The translations under genes were made by a program, and so were the position numbers. 64,000 bases of DNA, from assembly GCA_018711085.1 (NCBI GenBank), contig DVIR01000056.1:62001-126000 (forward strand), read 5' to 3'. Each line of letters begins with the position of its first letter. Position 1 is the stretch's first letter. Shown piece by piece: positions 18,044 to 25,006 of the stretch. The notes beneath the pieces are model-generated. The model saw only the letters and a list, made by a program, of their open reading frames with translations. It had not been told where the DNA came from and made no database searches. This DNA comes from Faeciplasma gallinarum. GTDB lineage: Bacteria > Bacillota > Clostridia > Oscillospirales > Ruminococcaceae.

Positions 18044-18425
18044 AAGACATCTCCCTTTCAGTTATTAAAATCAAATACAAAAGGGCGCACCTGTACAACA
18101 TTAAACATTCATGTGTGCCAAGTGTGCCCGGACGGTCGGATGCCGGGACAGACAAATCAGGCTGCGCTGATTTTCTCCCAATATTGCACTCCGGCACGCT
18201 GCTTTTTATGCACGCCGCGCCCGCAGGTGCTGCATGCGCCCCTCGGGCATTGTGCCGGAAAATCCGTCAGTCACATAAAAGACTGTTTATAATGATGAAA
18301 CCCCAATTTTGCAAACGCATGCTGCGCTTTAGGGCGGCATTTGCGCCTGCGGGTTTCCGTGTAATAAGCCATGAGCTTGTCCCGCGTTAATAAGCCGCAG
18401 GTTTACGCCGGCTTAATAATTACAA
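18044..18425 (-). promoter_or_regulatory. Long structured leader of the purine operon
   Basis: About 375 nt separate the promoter from purE with no convincing gene. The minus-strand RNA can form many stems: TAAGCCG with CGGCTTA, GCGGG with CCCGC, ACAGTC with GACTG, a longer domain closed by TCCGGCAC and GTGCCGGA with two inner hairpins, AAATCAG with CTGATTT, and near the end GGGC-CAC with GTG-GCCC followed by TTTTGTATTTG, which looks like a terminator. I looked for guanine, PRPP and ZTP riboswitch cores and did not find them. A transcript-level switch or an embedded small RNA (for example 6S-like) is possible. Confidence 0.5.
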
Positions 18426-18429
18426 TACA

Positions 18430-18467
18430 AGTATAACAAACATCCTGTTTTTCGTCAAGAAAAACAG
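18430..18467 (-). promoter_or_regulatory. purE operon promoter with inverted repeat over the -35 box
   Basis: TTGACG (18453-18458) and TATACT (18430-18435) are 17 bp apart. A perfect 9-bp inverted repeat, CTGTTTTTC and GAAAAACAG (18445-18453 and 18459-18467), brackets the -35 box. This could be a repressor site, or its transcript could form the 3' hairpin of pyrB just upstream. It does not resemble the Bacillus PurBox. Confidence 0.65.
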
Positions 18468-18474
18468 CCCCGCG

Positions 18475-19572
18475 TCACTGATTTTGTCGCGTTTCACAAT
18501 AAATACAGCGATAAATGTTGTTCTCTTTGTCCGCAAGTCTGAACGCCTGCGGCAATTCCGGCTCTATCGACGTTATGCATCGGGGGTTATGGCACTTGTA
18601 CACGCCCTGAACGATGACCTCTTCCTTTCTCTTGTTTTCAAAGTAAGGCAGGTCGTTTTCAATCAGTCCTAAGAGCTTCATTATAAGCGCCATTCTCATG
18701 TACTTGCCGTAGTGCGCCTGCTTGAAGTAGCACGCCCTGGGGTCGTTATCTACAGCCACAGATATCTCGTTTACCCTCGGCAGGGGGTGCAAAACGCACA
18801 TGTCAGGCTTTGCAAGCTTCATCTTGTCCGCAGTGAGTATGCAGCTGTCCTTTAGTGCAAGGTACTCGTCCTCGCTCACAAAGCGCTCTCTTTGTATCCT
18901 CGTCATATAAAGTATGTCAAGCTCGCCTATCGCCTCTTCAATCGAGCGGCACTCGGTATAGGGTATGCCCTTGCTCGTCAGGTACTCATGCTTTACAAAG
19001 CCCGGCAGTCTCAGCGCCTCAGGGGATATGAGGACAAATTTCACCGAGTCGTATCTTGCCATAGCTCCTATAAGGGAGTGAACCGTCCTTCCGAACTTGA
19101 GGTCGCCGCAAAGTCCTATTGTCAGGTTATTAAACCTTCCCTTTTCATGGCGTATAGTCATGAGGTCTGTCAGGGTCTGCGTGGGGTGATAGTGTCCGCC
19201 GTCGCCCGCATTTATCACCGGAACGGTGGAGTGGTTTGCCGCAACTATCGGCGCGCCCTCCTTCGGGTGACGCATGGCTATTATGTCGGCGTATCCGCTG
19301 ACCATTGATATGGTGTCCGCAACGCTCTCGCCCTTTGATGCGGAGCTTGAGGCAGGCTCCGAAAAGCCCAAGACGCTTCCGCCGAGGGACAGCATCGCCG
19401 ACTCAAAGCTCAGCCTTGTACGGGTTGAAGGCTCGTAAAACAGTGTTGCAAGTATCTTATGTCTGCAAACCTCGTTGTACTTATCGGGGTTGGCTATGAT
19501 ATCGTCCGCGACGTCTATCAGCTTATCTATTTCCTCCACCGACAGATCGAGTATATTTATAAGATTTCTCAT
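18475..19572 (-). CDS. pyrB: Aspartate carbamoyltransferase with a PyrI-type zinc domain fused at the C terminus
   Basis: PyrB makes carbamoyl aspartate from carbamoyl phosphate and aspartate. Residues 1-310 are a complete catalytic chain: STRTR at 49-53, HPTQ near 128, and HPLPRVNEI near 262. Residues from about 318 to 365 do not belong to PyrB. They carry C327-X4-C332 and C356-X2-C359 with CIT..EP between, which matches the zinc subdomain of the regulatory chain PyrI. The nucleotide-binding allosteric domain of PyrI is missing. In the classic enzyme this zinc domain holds catalytic and regulatory chains together. Here it may stabilise catalytic trimers without CTP or ATP control. Last gene of the pyrimidine operon. 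Confidence 0.93.
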   Translation of the reverse strand: MRNLINILDLSVEEIDKLIDVADDIIANPDKYNEVCRHKILATLFYEPSTRTRLSFESAMLSLGGSVLGFSEPASSSASKGESVADTISMVSGYADIIAMRHPKEGAPIVAANHSTVPVINAGDGGHYHPTQTLTDLMTIRHEKGRFNNLTIGLCGDLKFGRTVHSLIGAMARYDSVKFVLISPEALRLPGFVKHEYLTSKGIPYTECRSIEEAIGELDILYMTRIQRERFVSEDEYLALKDSCILTADKMKLAKPDMCVLHPLPRVNEISVAVDNDPRACYFKQAHYGKYMRMALIMKLLGLIENDLPYFENKRKEEVIVQGVYKCHNPRCITSIEPELPQAFRLADKENNIYRCIYCETRQNQ

Positions 19573-19613
19573 ACTTTTACTCTTTGCTCACTTTCTCTTT
19601 TGCGTAAATTAAG

Positions 19614-20270
19614 TCAGTGGTTTATCCAGCTCTCATCTGAGGGGTTGTCCCTGAACGCCATGAGCTTTTTGACGGCGTCGGCGCTGATATATCCCTCTTC
19701 GGCTGCGACCTGAGCTACGCAGTCAAAGTCTGTAAGGCTTATATTTTTGACGTTTGCGGCCGCAAGTCTTTCAAGTCCCTTCTTCATGCCGTAGGTGAAT
19801 ATGCTCGCTATGCCCAAAACATCCGCTCCGGCGTCTCTTAAAACCTGAACAACCTCTAAAACGCTTCCGCCGGTGGATATCAGGTCTTCTACGACAACCA
19901 CCTTCTCGCCCTTTTCAAGTCTGCCCTCTATCTGATTCTGTCTGCCGTGATCCTTAGCTCCCGAGCGGACATAACCCATAGGCAAGCCCATGATGTGTCC
20001 GGTTATCGCCGCATGTGCTATGCCGGCAGTGGAGGTTCCCATGAGCACCTGCACATCAGGGTAGTTTTCCCTTATAACCTGAGCAAGCGCGTTTTCGACG
20101 TCATTTCTTACATCAGGCGCGGTGAGGGTGAGTCTGTTGTCACAGTACACGGGGCTTTTTATTCCGCTTGCCCATGTGAACGGCTCCTCGGGGCGCAAAA
20201 ACACCGCCTTTATCTTCAAAAGATCCTTAGCTATCAAAACTTTTATCTCGTTTGCACTCATGTTGTTCAT
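19614..20270 (-). CDS. pyrE: Orotate phosphoribosyltransferase
   Basis: PyrE adds the ribose phosphate of PRPP to orotate, giving OMP. The 218-residue protein has the PRPP loop VVVVEDLISTGGS near residue 125 and the conserved TWASGIKSPVYCDNR near 32. GTSTAGIAHAA near 78 belongs to the flexible region of the family. AAGGAG lies seven bases before the ATG. It lies between pyrF and pyrB in the operon. Confidence 0.95.
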   Translation of the reverse strand: MNNMSANEIKVLIAKDLLKIKAVFLRPEEPFTWASGIKSPVYCDNRLTLTAPDVRNDVENALAQVIRENYPDVQVLMGTSTAGIAHAAITGHIMGLPMGYVRSGAKDHGRQNQIEGRLEKGEKVVVVEDLISTGGSVLEVVQVLRDAGADVLGIASIFTYGMKKGLERLAAANVKNISLTDFDCVAQVAAEEGYISADAVKKLMAFRDNPSDESWINH

Positions 20271-20295
20271 GATTCTGCTCCTTTCTCAATGGCTC

Positions 20296-20997
20296 TCAAT
20301 CTACAAAGTCGCTTACGCATCTTTCATACGCCTCAACCGGATCGAGCGCAGCGGTTATAGGTCTGCCGACTACGATGTAGTCGGAGCCGTTTTTCCTCGC
20401 CTGCTCTGGGGTGGTGATTCTTCTTTGGTCGCCCTTTTCGCCGTCGGCAAATCTCACGCCGGGCGTCACGGTCAAAAACTCCGGACCGCACGCTCTATGC
20501 ACCCTTCCCGCCTCAAGAGGCGAGCACACCACTCCGTCAAGTCCGCACGACTTGGCGTTTTTCGCGTAACTGATGACGACATCCGATATGTCCATGCCCC
20601 TTATGAGAATCTCCTCCTGCATGGAAAACTGGTCTGTCGAGGTGAGCATGGTGACCGCTATGAGTATGGGTCTTGTTCCGTCCGGACGGGTGAGTCCCTC
20701 AAGCGCGGCGCTCATCATGGCTTTAGTTCCGGCGGCGTGGAGGTTGCACATGTCAACGTCCAGTCCGGACAAAACGCTCATCGCCTTCTTGACGGTGTTG
20801 GGGATGTCGTGCAGCTTCAGGTCGAGAAATATCTTATGTCCGCGCTCTTTTATCTCCCTGACAATCTGCGGGCCTTCCGCGTAGAAAAGCTCCATGCCTA
20901 TCTTGACAAACGGCTTTTTGCCTCTGAACCTGTCCAAAAAGTCCATAACCTGCTGTTTTGATGAAAAATCGCACGCGATTATAACGTCTTTACCCAT
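20296..20997 (-). CDS. pyrF: Orotidine 5'-phosphate decarboxylase
   Basis: PyrF decarboxylates OMP to UMP. The 233-residue TIM barrel shows ACDFSSK near residue 9 and the signature LDLKLHDIPNTV near 58, with the Asp-Lys-Asp catalytic array. TPGVRF near 180 binds phosphate. It overlaps the end of pyrD by eight bases, indicating coupled translation. This is the short bacterial form. Confidence 0.95.
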   Translation of the reverse strand: MGKDVIIACDFSSKQQVMDFLDRFRGKKPFVKIGMELFYAEGPQIVREIKERGHKIFLDLKLHDIPNTVKKAMSVLSGLDVDMCNLHAAGTKAMMSAALEGLTRPDGTRPILIAVTMLTSTDQFSMQEEILIRGMDISDVVISYAKNAKSCGLDGVVCSPLEAGRVHRACGPEFLTVTPGVRFADGEKGDQRRITTPEQARKNGSDYIVVGRPITAALDPVEAYERCVSDFVD

Positions 20998-21907
20998 TGT
21001 GTGCCCCTCCTATTATATCTTTGAGATTTTTTATTCCGTATCTGTCCATTGTCTCGGGCAGTTCGTCGATTATTATCTTGCATGCGCGGGGTTCGGTTAA
21101 GTTCACCGCGCCGACTTCCACGGCGGTTGCCCCGGCAAGCATCATTTCTATGACATCCGCCGCGCTTGAAACGCCGCCCATGCCGACTACCGGCACTTTT
21201 ACCGCCTCATACACCTGATAAACCATTCTCAGTGCGATCGGAAATACCGCCGGTCCGGAGAATCCGCCCATCTTATTTGCAACCACCGGCTTTTTGGTCT
21301 TTAAGTCTATCCTCATTCCCAAAAGGGTGTTTATAAGGCTTATTCCGTCTGCGCCCGCGTCCTCGCACGCCTTTGCTATCGGGACTATGTCGGCGACGTT
21401 GGGGGTGAGCTTAATTATAACCGGCTTTTTGGTTACCGCCTTGACCGCTTTAGTCACCGCGGCGGCAGCTTTCGGGTCTGTTCCGAAGCTCATTCCTCCG
21501 CCGTGGACGTTAGGGCAGCTTATATTCACTTCAAGCCATCCCACCTCATCGCACTGATCAAGCCTTTGGCAGGTGTATGCGTAGTCCTCAATCGAAAAGC
21601 CGCTGACGTTTGCCATGACCTTTTTTGAAAAGACCTCTTTCATCTTAGGCAGCTCCTGCGATATCACGTTTTCAACGCCGGGGTTTTGAAGTCCCACCGA
21701 GTTTATCATTCCCGCCGTGCATTCGGCAATTCTCGGCGTCGGGTTTCCGAAGCGCGGGTCTTTTGTCGTTCCCTTAAAGGAAAATGTGCCGAGCATGTTT
21801 ATATCGTATATTTCGGCAAACTCGTAGCCGTAGCCGAAGGTGCCGCTTGCCGGTATGACGGGGTTGTCTATCTGCAAACCGCACAAATTAACGCTCAATC
21901 TGTCCAT
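20990..21907 (-). CDS. pyrD: Dihydroorotate dehydrogenase, catalytic subunit (class 1B)
   Basis: PyrD oxidises dihydroorotate to orotate with FMN. The protein has 305 residues and shows the class 1 features NPVIPASGTFGYG near the N terminus, NSVGLQNPG near 65, and NISCPNVHGGG near 125 with the catalytic cysteine. Because pyrK is adjacent, it is the NAD-linked class 1B type, acting as a heterotetramer with PyrK. The start at ATG 21907 is favoured over GTG 21919 because a second GGAG sits at the right distance. Confidence 0.94.
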   Translation of the reverse strand: MDRLSVNLCGLQIDNPVIPASGTFGYGYEFAEIYDINMLGTFSFKGTTKDPRFGNPTPRIAECTAGMINSVGLQNPGVENVISQELPKMKEVFSKKVMANVSGFSIEDYAYTCQRLDQCDEVGWLEVNISCPNVHGGGMSFGTDPKAAAAVTKAVKAVTKKPVIIKLTPNVADIVPIAKACEDAGADGISLINTLLGMRIDLKTKKPVVANKMGGFSGPAVFPIALRMVYQVYEAVKVPVVGMGGVSSAADVIEMMLAGATAVEVGAVNLTEPRACKIIIDELPETMDRYGIKNLKDIIGGAHNG

Positions 21908-21922
21908 ATTCAGCTCCACTCC

Positions 21923-22663
21923 TTATTCCTTGTCCCATATTATCTCGCCGCTGTTCATCACGGGACCTTCGCGGCATATTCTCTTGTTGCCGGTGAGGGT
22001 CTTGCAGGAGCAGCCCATGCATGCGCCGAAGCCGCAGCCCATTCTCTCCTCAAAGCTGTACTGTCCCTCTGTCTTTGCCATGCGGCTTATGGCTCTGAAC
22101 ATCGGCTCGGGGCCGCAGGTATAAAAGAAGCTGTAATCAAGTCCCGCCATTGCGTCGGTGACGAAGCCTTTTATGCCGTAACTGCCGTCCGCGGTTGCCA
22201 CATACACGTCCGCGCCGAGAGCCTTGAACTCATCTTCGTAAAACACATCCTCGCGGCTGTTAAAGCCTAAGACCACCGCAGGCTTTTTATTCTCGCCCAC
22301 GAGCTTTTTGCAGAGCATGTAAAGGGGAGGAACTCCGACGCCTCCTCCGACAAGCAGGGGCTTATCGCCGCTCTTTGACGTGTCGTAGCCGTTTCCCAAG
22401 CCTGTGAGCGTGTCTGTTTTCGCGCCTTTTTTCAGCTCGCTCATGGCTTTTGTTCCGCCGCCGACGACTTTATATATCAATGTCAGCTCGCCGTCAAGGC
22501 AGTCGCAGACTGATATCGGTCTGCGAAGAAAGAAACCGTCTATTTTCAGGTTTACAAACTGTCCCGGGGCGGTTATTGCGCTTGTATCCCCCTCAAGGAC
22601 AATTTTATACACATCCCTTGCTATCCTATCGTTTGAGAGGACAGTATAAATCACCTGTTTCAT
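21923..22663 (-). CDS. pyrK: Dihydroorotate dehydrogenase, electron transfer subunit
   Basis: PyrK passes electrons from PyrD to NAD through FAD and a 2Fe-2S cluster. The 246-residue protein begins with an FAD domain (RRPISVCD near 48), has the nucleotide loop VGGGVGVPPLY near 105, and ends with the cluster ligands CGFGACMGCSC and a further cysteine about 11 residues on. The start was set at ATG 22663, six bases after GGAGGG; its ATGA overlaps the pyrC stop. Confidence 0.94.
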   Translation of the reverse strand: MKQVIYTVLSNDRIARDVYKIVLEGDTSAITAPGQFVNLKIDGFFLRRPISVCDCLDGELTLIYKVVGGGTKAMSELKKGAKTDTLTGLGNGYDTSKSGDKPLLVGGGVGVPPLYMLCKKLVGENKKPAVVLGFNSREDVFYEDEFKALGADVYVATADGSYGIKGFVTDAMAGLDYSFFYTCGPEPMFRAISRMAKTEGQYSFEERMGCGFGACMGCSCKTLTGNKRICREGPVMNSGEIIWDKE

Positions 22664-23919
22664 TTCAGTCCCTCCGTTTTTGAATATCTGTACACGACTT
22701 TTCCGCCGCACACGTTTAAAACGCATCTTCCGAACACATCGTCCCCGGCAAAGGGCGTAGCCCTGCCCATTGTCGCAAATTCGTCCGGATTGATGATATA
22801 TTTTTCAGACACCTCAAACACCGCAAAGTCGCCCTCTACAGGCAGCTTAAATCTTTTCGCGGGGTTTGTGCTCATCAGCTCGACAAGCCTTTGAAGGGTT
22901 ATCACTCCCTTTAAAACGAGGTTTGTATACAGCTCGGCAAACGCCGTCTCAAGTCCCACAACGCCCATCAGGCTGTTTTTAAGTCCCCGCGACTTTTCCT
23001 CTGCGCTGTGCGGCGCATGGTCTGTCGCTATCATATCTATGGTTCCGTCCTGTATGCCCTCTATCAGTGCGGCTTTATCCTCCTTTGAGCGAAGAGGCGG
23101 GTTCATCTTAAAGCGTCCGTCCTCCCGGAGGTCGTCCTCGCACAGTATAAGGTAATGCGGCGCTGTCTCGCAGGTCACATCCACGCCCGCTTTCTTTGCC
23201 CGTCTTATAAGCTCTACGCTCTCCTTTGTCGATATGTGGCACACGTGATATGCGCATCCGGTCTTTTCGGCGAGTTTTAAGTCTCTGTCTATCTGCGCAT
23301 ACTCGCTCTCGCTCGATATTCCCCTGTGTCCGTGCGCCTTGGCATACGCTCCGTCATGTATATATCCGCCGTTCAGAAGGCTGTTCACCTCGCAGTGGGC
23401 TGCGATGATCTTTCCCAAGCTCTTTGCCTTTGTCATGGCACAAAGCATCATCTCATCGCTCTGCACTCCCCTGCCGTCGTCCGAAAATCCGCAGACATAC
23501 GGCGCCATGCCCTCCATATCCGACAGCGTCTCGCCCTTTTCCCCCACCGTTATCGCTCCGTAGGGGAAAACGCATATCAGCGCATCCTGCTTTATTATGT
23601 CAAGCTGGGCTTTCAGGTTTTCGATACTGTCCGGCACGGGATTCAGGTTCGGCATGGTGCACACGGCTGCGTATCCGCCCCTTGCCGCTGCCGCCGAGCC
23701 GGTTTTTATCCTCTCCTTATATGAAAAACCCGGCTCTCTGAAATGCACGTGAACATCGCAAAGTCCGGGTGTGATTACATATTTGCATGAGTTATCCATC
23801 AATATATTTATATCGGTGTTCTTCCCGCCGGACGCACCGAGGAAAAAGTCAGCCGCGTTTTTAGCCGTTATCTCGTCGCAGGCGGCGGTCACGTTTGAAA
23901 AGTCTCGCAAGTGGTGCAT
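22660..23919 (-). CDS. pyrC: Dihydroorotase
   Basis: This enzyme cyclises carbamoyl aspartate to dihydroorotate. The 419-residue protein is the type I form. DVHVHFREPG near residue 55 gives the first metal ligands; HCEV near 170 and CHIS near 225 give further histidines, and ATDHAPH near 298 the catalytic aspartate. It heads the pyrimidine operon, eight bases after AAGGAGG, and follows a leader with a candidate attenuator. carAB and pyrR are not present in the window. Confidence 0.94.
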   Translation of the reverse strand: MHHLRDFSNVTAACDEITAKNAADFFLGASGGKNTDINILMDNSCKYVITPGLCDVHVHFREPGFSYKERIKTGSAAAARGGYAAVCTMPNLNPVPDSIENLKAQLDIIKQDALICVFPYGAITVGEKGETLSDMEGMAPYVCGFSDDGRGVQSDEMMLCAMTKAKSLGKIIAAHCEVNSLLNGGYIHDGAYAKAHGHRGISSESEYAQIDRDLKLAEKTGCAYHVCHISTKESVELIRRAKKAGVDVTCETAPHYLILCEDDLREDGRFKMNPPLRSKEDKAALIEGIQDGTIDMIATDHAPHSAEEKSRGLKNSLMGVVGLETAFAELYTNLVLKGVITLQRLVELMSTNPAKRFKLPVEGDFAVFEVSEKYIINPDEFATMGRATPFAGDDVFGRCVLNVCGGKVVYRYSKTEGLK

Positions 23920-23954
23920 GTCAAATCCTCCTTTTCACAAGTCAGGCGAATCGG

Positions 23955-24026
23955 GCAAAATAAAAAGCCCCGCCGCTGGCGGTCGATCCGATTAGGAATC
24001 GCCGTAATTCTCAAGCGCGGCAAGGC
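23955..24026 (-). promoter_or_regulatory. Candidate transcription attenuator in the pyr operon leader
   Basis: In the minus-strand transcript GCCTTGCCGC (24017-24026) can pair over ten positions, with two G-U pairs, to GCGGCGGGGC (23967-23976), which is followed by TTTTTATTTTG. Within it CCGCC-AGC-GGCGG forms a smaller competing hairpin with the same U tract. The arrangement about 35 nt before pyrC suggests conditional termination. No PyrR binding loop (AG.CC.G.GAGG.U) was found, so if this is an attenuator its sensor differs from the Bacillus one. The rest of the 195-nt leader is unstructured to the eye. Confidence 0.6.
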
Positions 24027-24121
24027 CTGTTTATTCACACGTCCGATTGTAAAAGTATTATCTTGTATCTTAGTCAGGCTTGCCAGCATACTCATACCAA
24101 ACAAAAGCTTTTTGCTAATCA

Positions 24122-24150
24122 AGTATATCAAACTTTCAGTACGTTGTCAA
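24122..24150 (-). promoter_or_regulatory. Promoter of the pyrimidine operon
   Basis: TTGACA (24145-24150) and TATACT (24122-24127) lie 17 bp apart on the minus strand, about 200 bases upstream of pyrC. Confidence 0.8.
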
Positions 24151-24185
24151 CAATTGCGGCGCCGGTAAGCCGCTCAAATTTGCAT

Positions 24186-24220
24186 AAAAAGCGCCCTCCT
24201 GCGATCTGCAGGAGAGCACT
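24186..24220 (-). terminator. Terminator of the adhE-kinase transcript
   Basis: AGTGCTCTCCTGC pairs with GCAGGAGGGCGCT around a five-base loop and is followed on the minus strand by TTTTTATGC, 15 bases past the stop of the APH-fold kinase gene. Confidence 0.85.
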
Positions 24221-24234
24221 CTTTTAAGCTTTTA

Positions 24235-24987
24235 TTACTCGTAGTCTACAACGTCAACCCATGAGCGCAAAAATTCCTTTTCGTGCTCGTTGCCCTTTAC
24301 GGACTGGGAAGCTGCAACTATCGGCATCCACTTCTGAACATACTGCTTAGCGGTATCGCTCTTCTTGCAGAAGAGGTTGAGATACTTTTCTGCCGTCTCC
24401 TTGTCGCCGCCGAGGCAGAACAAAAGGTATGTTCTTGCGGCGTCGGCGGATGCATTGCCCTGGGTTGCGTGCGCCCAGTCGATGATGTATGCTGTTCCGT
24501 CGGGGGAGATTATGATGTTAGAGGGGTTGAAGTCGCCGTGGCAGAGCTTGTCATGCTTAGGCATACCGTCGAGTCTTGTATGAAGCTCATAGCGGGTAGT
24601 AGCGTCAAAATCAGTGAGGCTGATCTTGCGGTTCATCTTATCCTTGAGCTTTGTGAGAAGAGGACATTTCTTTGACTGAACCTCAAGCTGCAGGTCAACA
24701 AACTTCTCAAGGTAGCTGTCCTTGTTGTCGGGATCCTCTTCCATGAGCTGAGCTAAGGTCTTGCCCTCGATGAAGTCGGTAACTATAGCCCACTTGTCGC
24801 CATCTATCATTGTGATGCTTCTTATCTTGGGGATGTTAAGACCGGTTTCCTCAACTCTTGCCTGGTTGAGCGCCTCGTTGAGTATGTCAGCCTTTGAATA
24901 GCTCGCGTCGAATACCTTGTAGCAGAGGTCGCCGTCACGGTAAACGGTCTTGTTCTTGCGTTCGGCAATTACATTATTGAGATTCAT
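24235..24987 (-). CDS. APH-fold small-molecule kinase (aminoglycoside phosphotransferase family)
   Basis: The 250-residue protein carries the APH/choline kinase catalytic pattern: LCHGDFNPSNII near residue 148 with the catalytic aspartate, and IIDWAHATQG near 168 with the metal-binding aspartate. A glycine-poor N-terminal lobe (YKVFDASYSK) holds the ATP-binding lysine. The family includes antibiotic kinases but also choline, fructosamine and homoserine kinases, so drug resistance should not be assumed. The gene lies 19 bases downstream of adhE and shares its terminator, so it is probably expressed with it. What the two have in common is unclear. Confidence 0.72.
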   Translation of the reverse strand: MNLNNVIAERKNKTVYRDGDLCYKVFDASYSKADILNEALNQARVEETGLNIPKIRSITMIDGDKWAIVTDFIEGKTLAQLMEEDPDNKDSYLEKFVDLQLEVQSKKCPLLTKLKDKMNRKISLTDFDATTRYELHTRLDGMPKHDKLCHGDFNPSNIIISPDGTAYIIDWAHATQGNASADAARTYLLFCLGGDKETAEKYLNLFCKKSDTAKQYVQKWMPIVAASQSVKGNEHEKEFLRSWVDVVDYE

Positions 24988-25006
24988 AATAACCCTCCTC
25001 TTTTAA

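Noticed and set aside
18115..18390. Plus-strand open frame in the purE leader
   Set aside because: No ribosome binding site; the region is better explained as the antisense of a structured leader.
18044..18425. ZTP or guanine riboswitch before purE
   Set aside because: Neither the conserved ZTP CTGGGCA-type end nor the guanine core was found in the leader.
23889..24131. Minus-strand 80-codon frame in the pyr leader, possible leader peptide
   Set aside because: Its start has no ribosome binding site and the frame runs through the attenuator into pyrC; composition looks random.
24235..24987. Aminoglycoside resistance gene
   Set aside because: The APH fold is shared by many metabolic kinases, and co-transcription with adhE does not suggest resistance.
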